The notes: generated by a model not told the origin, from the sequence alone. A DNA stretch of 64,000 bases from Nymphaea colorata (GCF_008831285.2 NC_045147.1:18392854-18456853), one strand, 5' to 3'; positions 34,801 to 49,468 are shown, numbered from the stretch's first letter. Made by a program: numbers and translations.

Positions 34801-37165
34801 TCTACATTTATTGAAAAGTTAGCCATGTTTCTTTTGACTGCATTAATAGCGTGACATCGCAGCTTTAGCTCAGCAAAGGAAAGCAACCGCATGCCTTTCA
34901 GTATTTTAAGCCAGACCTAAAAAAGCATTCGCCACAAATGTCACAGTGCTTCCTTCAATAATTATAGCTCTTTTCCCACAAACTCACTCTTAGAGTTTCT
35001 ACTTTTTTCTGAAGCAAGTCAACTATTGAACTATAGTATGCCTTTGAAAATATTCTATCCATGAAGAAGGTGAGTCCCTACCCACTCGACATACATTACG
35101 AAGACAACCCCATGGAAAACTCAAAGCTTCAACCAATAAGATGGCAGAATTGAGATTCAATACTGTCAGCAGTTTTAATGGTGAATATTGAATGTTTATG
35201 ACTAATTGTTGCTAACATTTTTAAGTTGGTCACGGATTCAGATCGTCCAAAGTTGGATGTACAAAAATACAAAATCGTATTTGTATTTTTGTATATAATA
35301 GCAGCAGATATCCGATCCTGGACACTGAACTTTTCTGTATTTTCTTGCCAAATTCATTTCTGGGTTTAAACTTGAGTTGGATGCTGGATTCTATACAGAC
35401 AATTCATAAGTTGTTGGTTGACACCCCATGCACATCTGGCTGGGACGACGACTCCTTAAGATGAGCAGATCATATAATTTGTCAATATACTGAATTGCGA
35501 GAAGGAATCTATAACGTTGGCAGTCCATGTTTCAGATGTGCGGTTCCCTTGTCATGCATTAATGATGATGTACTATTGAGATGAATGGGTCTTCTGCTTT
35601 TGTCCATCTATCTAGTGGGTTCCGTTTTTAATAAGAGAGTTCCTCGTCACAACTGACAAGGTTAAAAAAATGAATAAACAATTATACAAAATTTCAGGTC
35701 ATGTATTCGTATCATGCTCTAAACCCGCGTGGAATTACAGCCGGCCGCCATTGTTGGCCGATCGTTTCCAATTAATTCAACGAAAGCATTGTTGGTAAAC
35801 TCTCGATCTTAAGCCTAAGCCATACGGCAGGAAAGCACTAGCTTAAAGCTTTTTTCCCCTTCTTTTAAGTATATGCATCCAACTTCAAAAGGGTTTCGTA
35901 ACTGTAAGTTTGATGGCATGAAAATTATATTAAAAACCTGTAAAAACAATTTTTAGAGTTTTGTTTTAACGCCAAATCTAAGTTTTCTACGTGCAATTCT
36001 ATCAGGCATGCAGTCTCTGCGCTTATATGACCATCGTAGGCGATGAACGTAAAATTGAAGTGAGCAACAGAGTAGTAAAAGAACCTTTTTCTCACCTTGA
36101 GCGCTCTGTAGAACCTAGTCCCTGGAAATCGAATTGGTAGGCAACCGATCCCCGAGCTGGTGAAGTCACGAAACTCCTTTGCCATCACTTTTACCTCTTC
36201 TGATGGGTCTATATCCAGCAGTTGCTTCACCATGAGCTCCAACACCATCTGTAACAAGGGCATGATCACAATTGCGGGTTAAACAACAGGAATATACAAA
36301 GAGAGAATTCAAAGTGTTTTTCGAGTGAGAAGAGAAAAGGAAAAGGCATTGGAGAAAGAAGACAGACCGTCCGAAGCTCATTTTGGAGGAGGATCTCTCT
36401 GCCAACCCACTGGTGGACTCGGGTTCTGATCATGGACTCCACCTCGGCTAGGAAATGGGCCTTGAGCTTGTCCTGGCCGAGCAGGTTGATGGCGACGCCG
36501 TGGAGTTTCCTCTGGAGGTCGCCATGGATGGACAGCATCCCGTACTTTCCGAAGACCTCGCTGAAGGCCTTGGGGAACTTGGCCTTGAAAAGCTTCCCTT
36601 CGTTCTGTAGAACCCATTTGTTGAAGTTGGCATCCGCCGAGATGACGGTTCGCTTGCCGAACAGGTGGGTGGTGAAGATCTTCCCATACCTGCACACAGG
36701 TTCCCAACAAAAAAACTAATTAGAACCAAATTAAAGAATTACATCAAGGAGTTATATGTATGAGACTGTAATATCTACAAGCCCCGATCCTTCAAAAACT
36801 TATGCTACCAACATTGTTTATATCAAAGAAGAAGCGACAGGAATCGATTGTTTCCATCAAAACAGATCATAATTTCTATCAGCAAATGCGAGGTTACAAA
36901 AGCATGTAAATTCGCTAACTACTTTGGCTTTGTCGATGGAAAGTTTTCCTTACTTTGAGATCCTTGGTTGGAGAAAATGGAAAAGTCCGTGCCTAGGAGC
37001 AGCCGAGAAACTGATGTTCTCTCTCACTAAAGGCCAACCCTGCCTGCCGGGAGGCAAGTTCTTAGCATCATCTCCTGCAAGCTTGATCAGAGCGATCAGG
37101 AAGACGAGAGAGGCAAGAGTAAGTAACAGTATGCACTCGAAGGAGAGGGAAAAGGGAAACGCCAT
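31900..37165 (-). CDS. Cytochrome P450, CYP85 clan, copy 2
   Basis: Eight exons, 37165-36954, 36689-36368, 36248-36096, 33905-33666, 33582-33499, 33017-32820, 32725-32604 and 31993-31900, give 1,425 nt and 474 aa. The layout and intron phases match copy 1. An N-terminal anchor (residues 4-29) is followed by [20 protein letters not shown] and haem loop [13 protein letters not shown] (Cys422) are intact. The I-helix again reads AGHHTS, with His285 where Glu/Asp is expected and Thr286 kept. Exon 5 ends FTRW, where copy 1 has the more usual FTQC. Exon 2 is about 94% identical to copy 1 in both DNA and protein; other exons range from about 60 to 86% in protein. Substrate unknown. The long minus-strand open frame ending at 31900 is intron 7 read through into exon 8, not an extra gene. 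Confidence 0.92.
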
Positions 37166-37199
37166 TTGCCTTGAGAGAGTCAGAGTCAGAGGGAAGAGA

Positions 37200-40100
37200 G
37201 AGCAATTTGAAGCATTAAGATCGATGGATTGATAATATTTTAGATAGCAAATGTACTGCGTAACTGAGCGGACCAATTCTGCAACGTTACGTACGCAACA
37301 TTCCTAAACATGGTGATAAATCGCAAACTCCATCTCTGGATTACGTGCTTCCTTTCTTTTTCCCTTCCTTTCTTCTCAAGTATCTTTCTGAATTGTACCC
37401 ACCTTCTCAGGCAAATTCTAATAACCATCAATCCTACTTTTCCCCGATCTTTTTTTCCTAACAATGACAAATAAATTCTCCCCCCGTGGCAAGTACAACT
37501 GGTCTCTTGTTCTAGCATGGACGCCAGCTTAACCGACAACGAGATAAAAAATTAAATATTGATTAGATAAGGTGCACGACACGCGTGGCGACGTGACATA
37601 AAGCTGTTTGTATGAATTAGACCATTCATCGAATTTTTAATGTTATTTAATAAAATAGTTGTACAATTATTGTTTTATAACTTTTAAGTATGTTTACGAA
37701 AATATTATCTCCAGTTCGTATGTAGAACAGTCATATATGCTTTTGTAAACAATCAACTTTACGTAACTAGACAATGAAGCTAGGCCACCAAGTCCACGTT
37801 GTTGGTTTAAGGCATGATTCAGGTCTCTAAGAAATTGAGTTTTGGTTTTTTTTTTTATTCACCATATTCAACGTGCGTGATCCGGATGAAATGGAGTAAG
37901 GAAAGGATTGATCCCACCACAAATTTTGAAAAACAAGAGGTATGAATTCGAAAAAAGATAGTGCAAGACAGGATTCCGATGAAAGTATTAACAAGGGAGG
38001 AGTACTAAGAAACATGATGTTTCTCTAATGGGAAAATCACGACTTGCAATTAAGATGATGCGCTACCCTTTGACTCATTGAAAGGCAAGCTGCCTAGCTA
38101 GGGCAATTAAATTAATGCAAAGAGAAGCATGGTCGGCCTTCCTGTATCGGTTCTATTTTCTTCATGAGAACTGCGGCTCGCTCCAACTTTAGTTTTTCCA
38201 TCTCATATTTCACTTTGGCTACCAACTTCACTAAATCCCAGATCCAAACCTCACTTCCAATGTCAAACCAGCACCTGCGGTTGGCATTTGTGCACGCAAT
38301 TGAAAAAAGTGAATCAATATTTAGAATTTTCTATCGAGACAAGGCATGATTAATAGATAAAAGTTAAAGCTCCCAAATCCCATTACTCGCTCCCTTACAT
38401 GTTAAAATTTGTCGATCGTCAAGGCTGATCTTGTTGTTTGTGTCCCGTAAGTTACTCTTGTTGCTATCAATCTTTCCTTTCATGACCATCTTCTTCTTAT
38501 TATTAGAAAACTTAGTTCTGCACTGTAATGTTGTGAAGAAAATATGATTTTAAAGAATTGCGGAAGCTTAGTGCAGTAAAAGGGATGTTGAATGAGGTAC
38601 GTAAAAGGGAGGGTCCCCCTGGAATCCGGCTATCACATCCGGTTCATGTTTCTCTGGGACAGGGCAGAAAGCATGGCATATCTTCCATCGACAAGGTATG
38701 GCATGCGAATCAATAAGAAACTTGACTTGACGTGACCTGTTGAGAAAACGTCAATTCATACCCGACACATTCGACTGAGATCGATCCGGTCTTCCGTCGC
38801 TCCTTTCCTTTCGCCCACCGTCGCCGTGAAAACGCCAAGGAGAGAGATCGGAGGAGAGAAATCGTCGGCTTCGTTCCCAAGTTGAAACTAAATTAAATCC
38901 TCTTAAGTGCAGATAACTAGTCTTTTTAGGAGTCACGTAAAAAATGAGTCGATCCTGAAGACTTCTGTTCAAAGTCGGGGTAGGTCCAATCGACGGGACC
39001 ATCTTATCTAAAGGATGGGCCAAGTTCCTTCTTTCACGCTTACCCTGCGCTTTCTTTTTTCTCCACCGTTGGTTCATATGAGAGCGGGCGATCTGGTGAG
39101 GGGACCTGTGGTCTTTTTCACTGATGCAAAGGCTGAGCTAAAATTTTGAGTTTTTGAGAAAGACTCAATCAACCATATTGGCCGGCAGCATCCACCGCAG
39201 CGGTGGTGGCAGCGGCGGCGCCACGCCAGTGCCTGGTGGCAACCCTAGCAATACAAAGATTTGAAAAGATCTAATGAGGGCGTTGAGGAAGTGGGGGCAA
39301 AGGGCAGAGTCAGGAGCCATGGGTACCCATCAATTTTTTTTTTTTTTTTTACTTTTACATGTAATTTTACAATATTTTTATTTAGTCTATTTAAAAATTT
39401 TGAAAAATTGTATTTGGTCCTTATTACAATTTTGAAACTATAATTCAACATCCTAATAAAAAAATCATGGCTCTGCCGGAGAACAACCAAACGCTAGCTA
39501 AAAAGTTGCAGGTTAAGCCCAAGGGCCTGACCTGTATCATTGTCTCGGAACATTTACGAGTCCAGTGAGAGTTTCTTTAGTAAATTGTGGCCTACAAGTT
39601 TTAGATTGGAAAAAGAACGGACTTGATTCAGATAGTGGCCGAATCCTTTTTGTAGCAGGTAGGAAAATTTTTGGCCTTGTTATACTTGATCTGATGCAAT
39701 GTATCAATCATATAAATCCATTTTCTCTTAAATTAAATAAGTAGTTTTTTTTTCTTTTTCCGTTATTTAATGTGCTAAATATTATATTGCATGAAATGTG
39801 AATTATGTATACATTCCTTGACAGATGGTCTGTACATTCAATTAACTATCAGCACTTAGGAAAAAAACTTGGACGTACAGAAATTAAAATAAGTTCGTCG
39901 CCTTTGCTTTATCAAAATAAATTAGATTGCGGGCGGGCAATTGATAACTATAAGCACTCAGCACAGCTTTTAACTCTTTGTTGACTTAATTATTTATTTA
40001 ATGATCTTTTATAGCAAGCAACCTTTCAAGGTTATGCCCTCCTCCTTGAGAAGAAAACTCCGAATAAGTTACATTTCATTGTAATTTTTGAACATTGCTT

Positions 40101-42220
40101 TTATTCATCTCAGCACCCACAAAAAGTGATTGTTCTTGCAATGATACTTTAGGGCAATTTTTTCAATTTACATATTGGTACTCCTTGAAATTATAAAATT
40201 TTATATATGCTAGTACCTTTTAGCCAGAGCAACTTCTTCTTCATCGGAGAAGGGACCGTGATGACATTGTAACAAGATAAATTGTACAACGAAGCCCCGT
40301 TCCACCAACAAATCATAAAGAAAGTGCAATGAGGACTCCAGAACGAAGTATAAAGAAATTGCCATCCAATCAATTATATATAGTTGATTGATATACTTTA
40401 CCAAATATCACATGTGTAAACTTAATACTACAAAGTAAAATAAAATAGTAGTTCATCTACTTTTTGAGAAAAAAGAAAGAAAAACTTTAAAAAAGCTACT
40501 TTAGGGATAATCAATCAAGCTAATTGGTTGACTCATCTCAAGAGTGAAGGTAGATGTGGGTATGTGCGGGCAATTGTTCACGACCCACAAAAAGTTGATG
40601 GTTTTGCCATTGATATTTTAGGGGGATTTTTTCATTTATATATTGGTGCTTCTTAAATTTTTTTATATATATAGCTAGTACCTTTTACCCATAACAGCTT
40701 TTTCTTCCTTGGTAACATGATAAATTATACAAAGAGGCCCCATTCCACCAACAAATCATGAAGAATTGATCATTTTGCTCTTGCGCCATGTAAAAATAAG
40801 GAATAAAGTACGACGTATAAGTCATCCAATCAATTACATATAGTTGATTGATAGTTTACCAAATATATCACATGTGTAAACTTATATTTCAAAGTTAAAA
40901 TTGTACTTCATCTACTTTAAAAAAAAAAAAAAAAAACTTGAAAAAAGTTACTTTACGGATCATCAATCAAGCGGATTGGTTGACTCATAATCAATACACA
41001 CAATGCTTATTTTAATCAACCCGCCCACTATAAAATAGACATTTAGTTGTAACTTCAAATGTACTATTCGAGTGCACCATTTCGCGCTTTTAAGCATTTT
41101 TTCTGCAACATATTTAGAAAAAAATTGTCTTAATGGGATATTGAAAAGTAATTTCTGGTGTTCCTTCCCGATTATAAACGCGCCCATCACACAACCAAAT
41201 AGTAAAATAGTAAGTTACTAACCTAAAAATCGAACATCCAAGAATTTGGTAATCAAGTAGTAGTTGACAAAAAGGAAAAAGGGAAAAACCAGTATTATCT
41301 ATCAACTTCCGCCATTTTTAAATAATTAATTATAACAATAATGGAGTTACGTAAATAAACAAAGTTGCGTGCAGTTCAGACATCCATAAATATACAAGCC
41401 AATTAATTCGTGCACCAACTCTATGATGTGAATCATGTGATGTGCATATAGAATCTTATATCACAAAGAAACGCAACTTAGCATGAACACTAGTGAACTT
41501 TGGATGAGGGTCGATATCTAATAATAGAGGTTCAGTTCGGGTACCTGTCAGTACTGCGGAAGCGTTGTCATCCTTGCTCTGCAGTAATCCTAATATTTCA
41601 CATTATTTATTTGCTTGTGAAAATGCACGCTTGGTAGTGATATTTAAGCGAACAGGATTCAAACCTGGAGAAGTTTGAGTACTCGAGAATGTAGGGAACT
41701 ATATGTTCAGAAATGTCACATTCAGATGATCAACAGCAATGCGAAGCAGAAAGCGAGAGAGCGAATTTGCTTTGGAGTATGGCGACCTTTTCTTTTCCGA
41801 TGGAAGTTAGAAGTTAACGAACGAGGAAAAAGAATTAATTAAAGATGTGGGGAACCAAAGAAAAAGAAATTTAATCCATCCTTGCCAAGCATTTCTATTA
41901 GTCGGACTCACTAAAGATGAGGTAAACAATATTTATATTCAGAGTCAAGGATGCCTCAGGCCGCTGCCTTGTTTTCGGCAACCGATTCTCATGGAAATTG
42001 GAGTCAAGGTCTAGAAGCAATTAATATGAAAGTAAAATCTAATTGTCATTTGAAGCCTCAGTTGAATTAGAAACCATCTCATTGCACATTATTTGCAAAT
42101 TGCATGTTCTTCTACGGTTTGATCCTGTATTAAGATTGTGCCAATGGAATCGAACGTGTTGTTCGTGATTTTGATGATCAAATGATCGACACCACTTTTG
42201 TTCTTTATCTTCCTTCTCTT
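37200..42220. other. Spacer between P450 copies 2 and 3
   Basis: About 5 kb without a supported gene. It holds the tandem segmental duplication at 40113-40988, a GC-rich patch of CGG/CCG-type triplets near 39.18-39.24 kb and several homopolymer runs. Confidence 0.5.
40113..40988. repeat. Tandem segmental duplication (about 420 bp)
   Basis: Copy A (about 40113-40536) and copy B (about 40582-40988) share a collinear series of blocks: CCCACAAAAAGT, GCTAGTACCTTTTA, CATCCAATCAATTA/CATATAGTTGATTGATA, CACATGTGTAAACTTA, and an end reading GGTTGACTCAT. Identity by eye is about 75-80% with small indels, so the event is not recent. No coding sequence is involved. Confidence 0.8.
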
Positions 42221-45200
42221 TCATGCTTCTCTTGGATACACATGTATTGGAAATCCGTCTGCAAAAGTCGGGGCAGGGATTCGGATGACTTGATGCTCCG
42301 TTAGTTTCTCCCATCTGCAAATTACACAGCTAGTCAACTCTTAGTGAAGAAGAAGAAGAACGTAAGAAAAGTAAAAGACTGAAAATAATAACAACAACAT
42401 TACTTTTACTATTAGTCTGTAAGGGAAGATTTGAATATGCGTGTACAACCGTGAGTACAAGGATGAAAATTTGTTAGAAATCACAGCTTTCAATAAAAAA
42501 TTTGAGATTAGTTAAAAAAAAACAAAGAAGAAGAAGAAAGCGTCACCTGCAATTAGTCACCAAATGGTGAAGGAAGACAGAGATCTCCATCTGAGCAAAT
42601 TGTGCTCCAGGGCATAGCCTTGGCCCTCCACTAAATGGTGTAAATATCCCATCCGTCGATGATTTCTTCTATACCCAGATAGTGCCAACTTGTGATTAGT
42701 TATAATATGTATCAAACCGCTAGCTGTAGGGCTGACCTGAAAAGCGTTTACAAGTTCATTACCTGGAGATCATCTGATTGCCATCTCCACGGGTTGAAAG
42801 CCAAGGGGGATTCATAGTTGTCCTTCTCCTTGTGGACAGCATCTATTAAGAGGATGACGCAGGTGCCTTTGGGAATCACGTACCCTTCAACTGGGACATT
42901 CTCCATGGCCTCTCTGACCACCATGTTCGCTCCAACTTCAAGCCTGAGCGTCTCATTGATAACCTACAAAACTTGGCTAATCCGTCATGTATTCATTTAT
43001 TGATACATAGACTGCCGCTTCCTGCAATTTTTTTAGGAGTGTTCATCCCCATAATCAGGTAGAGTTTCATGGCAAACACGTCTACGGTGGTGAATTAAGA
43101 TTCAGATGGTACGTGGTTATAATGTGGCTAGTATACGTATATCTAATGCATGCTCACCCATCGAGTAAATTTCATGGATTTGTAGTCCTCCCAAGTAAGT
43201 CTACCGCCATTCCGGCTCTTCCCTATGGCGTCGTGTTCTTCCTGCAGAAAAAGGGAAAGTGAGTGGAACACTGTTGTCAAAATAACATATTGATCGGATC
43301 CAGATCAAGGAGAAGATTTATTACTCTTAGTTCCAGAAGAGCTTCGGGATTTTCAGTCAAGTGCTTCACAACAAAGGCCAAGGCCCTTGCAGAAGTATGG
43401 TGCCCGGCATGCACCAGAAAGAGGACGAAATCGATGACCACCTCATTTGGCAGGCGGCTCTCTTGATCGTTAAGCAACCTTGACAGAAGATCCTCTCCGA
43501 ATGCTTTTGGATCCTCTTCCCGCTTCTTGATCTCCATCTTCATCCTTTCCACCAATGCTTCCCTTGCCTGACCCATGGCCCAGAACATGGTTAGCACTTG
43601 CATGTCTGGATTTATTCACGTACCAAGATTTGGACATTCATTCATTTTGTCAAGCAGAAAGCAAGCAACCGAGCTTCAATATTTTGACATCAACCACGAC
43701 ATAATTGGAAAAAGTTTTCCCACAAATTTGAGAACTGGCTTATGACAAGGATTCGCCCATTACTTTATTCTGAGAACGAGTTGTGTACAGTAATTTATCA
43801 TGTTTCGGACGCTGCTCAGTAGGATTTCAAAATGGCTGTGCAGCTTCAAACTTTTTCCATTGGGCTGTTTCGAGTCCCATTCATTTGTCAATGAACATTT
43901 ATAAATTGAAAAAAAAAATTGTGTTTCTTGTGTCGACCTGTTTAATCTACGTGACGTTAGGGAACCTAAGTTTGCGGAAGTATGGGAGAGATTTCAAAGC
44001 TGGCAGTGAAGAAGAAGTCATCAGGTGCCCCACCTGACGTCAAACAGACAGATAAATACTAAAATTATGCATGTTGCTAAAGCATGATAAATAAAAAATA
44101 TAATTAAAAACTCATGAAAATTATTGAGATGTAGCGGTTCAATGTATTTCCTCACAAGCTAGAAAATTAATTGAAGTCAGCTTTCTAAAGAGATGGATCT
44201 TAATACCGGTTCCAAACGTTTAAAGAGCCACGTGACACGCGCACACACGCAAACAAAAGTTTTGAAATTGATTATGACACAACTGATCATGTTAACTGCC
44301 CCACTTTAGGTTATCCATAATTGTTTTTTAATACGTATACTCCTTTCCTTTTTCTTTATTTGTAATATATGTGCTGTATTACGTAACTGTTAAATACTGA
44401 ACACTATCAATCTTAATACTTATGAAAGTTTTTATGATGCAATGAGGATGCAATTTGATACATTTTTTCATTGTTATGAGAAATTCAAATAATTTTTCTA
44501 AGGTTAAACTGCTTTATAATTTAATGATAGTATGCTAAAGTATAAGCGATATATGATAAATCTAGATGATGGATTTGCCGAACTGGGTCTTATCTGGCCA
44601 TGAAACTCAACCAACCTGACTAGGCACGGCTGATATTGTGCAATGTTCAATGTATCATTCGATAAATATCTATATCCTTGACATCAATTATTAAATAGTT
44701 CATTAAGATAAAATCTCCCGTGATTCCGATCTGATCAGCATTGTGAGTTGTCATCAATTTAAAAAAAAAAAAATCAAAACTGCCAAATAATGTAAAATAA
44801 AGACTGTAAAAAACTATTCAATAAGCCTTGATTAACAAACGTACTGCAGAGAACAACTGCCGGATTATTTAATAAATGATCATTATACTATATTTTTTTT
44901 TCTTTTATGAATTCAACTTATTTAAGAATCAAGCCACCCAAAGGAGATCAGTTCAGAAAATGGTGGGTTCGAGCTGGGTTCACAGAAGCCTCAGGCTCGA
45001 TTTGAACCCCGTGTGTTACCTTGATGGCTTTGTAGAACTTGGTGCCCGGAAGCCGGATAGGTAGAACCCCGACGCCGGAGCCTGTCACGTCCCGAAATTC
45101 TCTTTCAATCTCCTTTGTGTCTTCAGATGGATCCAAACCCAGTAGATGTTTCAACATGAGCTCCAGCACCATCTGCATATGGATAGACAAGCTATATATT

Positions 45201-46702
45201 CAGACCCGGATCTTGTGCTTTATCTGGTTGGTCCAGTACCAACTTGACAATACTTATTGGATTTGGTTACCCAAAAAAATGCGATCATTGCTAGACCAAT
45301 GTTTGGCATGCATGTAATCTGATCTATATAATATGATGCAAAACTCAGATCTGATGCTGTAGTTGTATCTTGCTTTGGTTTTTCAAGGATATGTTAATAT
45401 GTAATACATGACCTGGATCTGACCCGATTTATCATTGTTATCTAAAACGTCTAGCTAGAAAGGGAGCCTAGACTTCTCAAAACTAAGTTTCCAAAGAAAA
45501 AGCTTGACGCTTCCCCAGAAAAGCATAATGTTGGAGAGACTAATTTCTCGTTTACGAAAATCTCAACTTATTTAAAAAGGAAACAAACTTCTCAAAGAAT
45601 CAATTTCCGTTTCATAGACTACCTGCTAAATTTTATTTCCCTGTTTTATATTTACCTTTTGCTAAACGACTTTGCGTTTTCTACAAGGTAATTCTTCGTT
45701 AAGTTTTTTATCTTTACCTTTTTCAATTTTTACATGTTAGTCTCAACTTCCTACCACTTTTTGAGGCTTACAGTCGATGGTATGGATACTGAAGATCAAT
45801 ATAGTCGCCGGTGGTGATTTCATTTCACCATTTTCTGGTGTTCTGATATTAATGTCAGTCACCTGACTGAGATCGACTCCGATCACCACGCCCGGTCTCC
45901 ATGGACCATGATGGTGCAACCGTGTGCGAGCCACGGCATGCAGATTAAGGCACGTACAGTTAGCAGTAAATGAAAAGGCTGTGAGACGCCGAAGGAAACG
46001 AAGCCAACATTTTAAAAAGATGACGTTGACGCAGACGATCTGGTAGGCCAAAGAAGAGAGGAGGAGAGGGACAAAGAAGTTGAACCTTTCGGCACTCGTC
46101 TTGAAGGAGAATGTCATTTCCAATCCACTGGTTTACTCGGGAACGGATCATGGAGTCCACCTCTGCTAGAAAATGGGCCTTCAGCTTGTCCATGCTAAGG
46201 AGACTGACAGCGACGCCGTGGAGCTTCCGGTGGAGGTCGCCGTGGATGGACAGCATCCCGTATTTCCCGATGATCGCGCTCAAGCCCTTCGGGTACTTGG
46301 CCGTGAAAAGTCTTCCCTCGTTCTGAAGAACCCACTTGTTGAAGTGGGCATGGGCCGAGACGACGCTTCGCTTGCCGAACAGGTGAGTGGTGAAGATCTT
46401 CCCGTACCTGCAAGCGAAGGCGGCAAAAAGGATACATTAGAAAGTTTTATTCATGGGCTCTATGGACTCAATGAATTCTTCAGGCTGGCTCACTTTGCGA
46501 TCCTTGGCTGAAAAAAATGGAGAACACCATGCCGACGGGCTGACAAGAAGCCAATATTCTCCCTCACGAGAGGCCACCCCTGTCTGCCAGGAGGCAACTT
46601 TTCGGCATCTCTAGCTGATAGCTTCAGCAGAGCAATCAAGAACACAAGGAACGCAAGAAAGAGGACGAGTATGGATTCGAAGGCGAGGAAAGAGAAGGCC
46701 AT
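42221..46702 (-). CDS. Cytochrome P450, CYP85 clan, copy 3
   Basis: Eight exons, 46702-46494, 46407-46086, 45172-45020, 43567-43325, 43241-43158, 42963-42763, 42668-42547 and 42314-42221, give 1,428 nt and 475 aa. Exon order and phases equal those of copies 1 and 2. It is the most divergent copy: exon 4 has one extra codon, exon 6 reads [18 protein letters not shown], and the haem loop is [13 protein letters not shown] with Cys423. ETLR and FNPWRW are intact. The I-helix is AGHHTS, with His285 in the acidic position and Thr286 present. An upstream ATG two codons earlier (46708) is in frame; the MAFSF start is preferred because it aligns with copy 2. Membrane anchor at residues 3-27. Function and substrate are unknown. 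It looks fully intact and probably arose by an older duplication than the one separating copies 1 and 2. Confidence 0.92.
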
Positions 46703-47947
46703 ATTCACGAGAGAGAGAGAACCGAGGAGGAGAAGGGAGAGGCGTTGTTTGAATGAAGAAGAGAAAGCCTTCCGACAAGGCGCTTGCTTGAAGGGATTGG
46801 TTGGATTGAAGTAGGCAAATCATTAATTATCAATAAATTTGTTTCCTCTGATAGCCATCACTTAATGACCTTATGAAACAAAATATTCTACATGGAGCCA
46901 TAAAGAACCACTGAAACAGAAGGCATACTGTGTCGCCCATTTCTCCTCCTCCAGTGGCACTTTTCAGGTAAGCACATAAGGTCCCTTTTAATTAAACTTT
47001 TCAACTTTTTTTTTTTTTTGGTCTTTTTGTGCAGGGATGTGACGTTCTCTGTTCCTGCCTTTTTCTTTTTTTGTTCTAAGGCTTTCTGTTTTTTTCTTTT
47101 TTTCTTTGTAATAGGAGAATGGTTCCATGGTCGGCAATCGCCCGCATCCAACCCACTGATCAATATTCTAGCCACTATGGAATCAAGGCAAAGTTGAAAT
47201 AGTGGGGATTGTTGTTTTTGTTTCAAGTGTTGATCTTATGCCACTATTATCTGAGTTTACAGTCGAGAAACTATTCAAAAATCTTCGCTTTTGAATTAAT
47301 ATTCAGACCCAATTACATAGAATCAAACTTAGTAGAAAAGCTGCATATGCCGCAAATTGTCGCGGCCAGTCCAAAAGCTTAGAGCATGTACGTCTCCTTG
47401 GTAAATTTGAGACCCTCATGTGTTTTTTAATATCCAAAAAATGAACGACTCCATTTGATTGTGATAGTAATTGTAATATATGCGCTGTCTGTTTAACAAT
47501 TATAATTTCTTAAAATTTGATCATTTCGAGAAACGAAATACCTTGTCAGTTCTTAAAGTAAGATTTTCCTTTCCAAATTCTGCTCGATACGGTTTGTATA
47601 TGAAAATTAACGTAATCCTTTGGCCCACCGGCCCCATTTTCTTGGGTCTAGAGTTTGGTCAATTGGGTTTGGTTGTTTGTCAAATAGATAGGAGGCACAG
47701 CGCTCTTTAATTTGTAAGATATGTCGATCCAAATCCAGAACGATAATAAAATGGATGGGTTCAAATCAGTTACCAAGATCTAGTTACAACGTACACAAGG
47801 GGGTCAGATGGAGTCACTTATTCACCTAAACTAACAACGATGCATAAGTTTATTTAACTTCAAACCCGGCAAATTCGAAAGGTTCTTCTTTCCATTATGG
47901 AATTTGTCTTCACAATATGTTTAGAGGGGCTACAGCCCCTTAATCAA

Positions 47948-48105
47948 GGCCTTTAGTTACCTCAAGAACCGTTTGAGTGTTCCATGAGTCTATTATAAAG
48001 ATTGGCAGATTCATGGAACACTTAAACAAAGTAAGTGTTTCATGAATCGGTCCCAATCTTTATCATAGATCCATGTAAAACTCACATAATGTTCTTATTG
48101 CCAAA
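47948..48105. mobile_element. Foldback MITE-like element
   Basis: Arms at about 47973-48023 and 48032-48086 are inverted copies of each other over roughly 50 bp, about 80% matched by eye (left GAGTGTTCCATGAGTCT, right copy reading GAGTTTTACATGGATCT on the other strand). Only about 8 bp separate them. Each arm also contains its own small inverted repeat around TTCATGGAACACTT. No coding capacity. The motif set resembles the MITE at 4287-4390. Confidence 0.55.
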
Positions 48106-49468
48106 ACAACAAACAACATATGGAGTTCTGCAAATGGCAACCGAACTTCTGAACTGTGAGTGAATATCACTATTTTATTAAAAGGTGCTAAAGTTATTTT
48201 GGCTTAGATAACAAGAAGGGCCATTACAGTTCCGGACAAAGGCTTCTTGGTGGTAGGCCCCCTACCTGTTATTTATCAAAAATGATTTGTGTATGTAGAG
48301 AGCAAAAAGGGGCCATTACAGTTGACTCTTGTCTCGTCATTCTTAAGGATACCTGGAAGCCTTATAGACCGTAGCTTCCTAGGTGAAACTCACGCTTTGT
48401 TCTCTTTCAAAATGCGATGTCTCTGTTAAGAAGCCTTGAGAACCAAATACGTGGTGTTTTTCAATGAAATACGCACCAGAATTTTTACATGATTGTTAGC
48501 AATTGTCACCTTTTCAAAATCTTACCATACAGTTTAAAAAACATGTTTTTGTTTTGATTCTTACAGATTTCCATGTGAATATCATCTCTGCGATTAGTCT
48601 TGTAAAATGTCGCCCTATAATGTATTTCAAGTCTAACATTTTCAGTGGGCCTATTTGTCAACTCCCGACATTTTTAATTAATTTGAGGTCCGTGGCCTTA
48701 CCTAACCAAACGTATTGTATGAATTGCAGAAATACACGGTATAAAGGAAGTTCTGCTCTAGGATTCATAAGGCAGGGAACATTCCCTAGAAACCCTAAAG
48801 AGAAAACGTGTTACTAATTTGCTTAAAAGAAATGAGGATAGATACAAACACTTCATTGAGTTAAGAGGCAAGAGTCGTCTTTTTAACTTAAATCTCCAAA
48901 ATATAGACCAACCTTTCTGCTAATCTCAAAGTTCTTATACTATGACACGTTCAAAAGAGGATTCCATGCTGGAATGTCCAAGTTTGATCCTACCCACATT
49001 CTTGTTAGGACACAAACCTTTTTTTATTAGAGCAGACAAAACTCTCATTGCCCACCAACACAAAAAAGACACAATAATGATAATAATTGACAACAATAAT
49101 AATCATCATAATGATAAGAGGTAGGCGACTGGCGAAGCTAATGCCCCCTTCTCCCCGCCCTCAGGATTCAGAGCTAATTAGGACCAAGATACCCCGGTCC
49201 AGCAACTTACACCACTAACAGCACAACAAAAACAAGATCAATGGGGCACCTGTACGTCTAAATCATGTCAGGGCTGACCATGGTTTCCCACAGAAAAAAG
49301 AAAATGGAGATGGTAGAGGTACTTTAGTGTTAAGAGAAACTCGATCCTTGGATTAGCACATCCTGCCATTAAGTAGCCGAGACTTGAAATTATCCGAAGC
49401 GACGCCGACATGGAACAACCACAGTTTCTGGTGTAACTATATGCAGCATACAGCATACTGAAGGTAAA

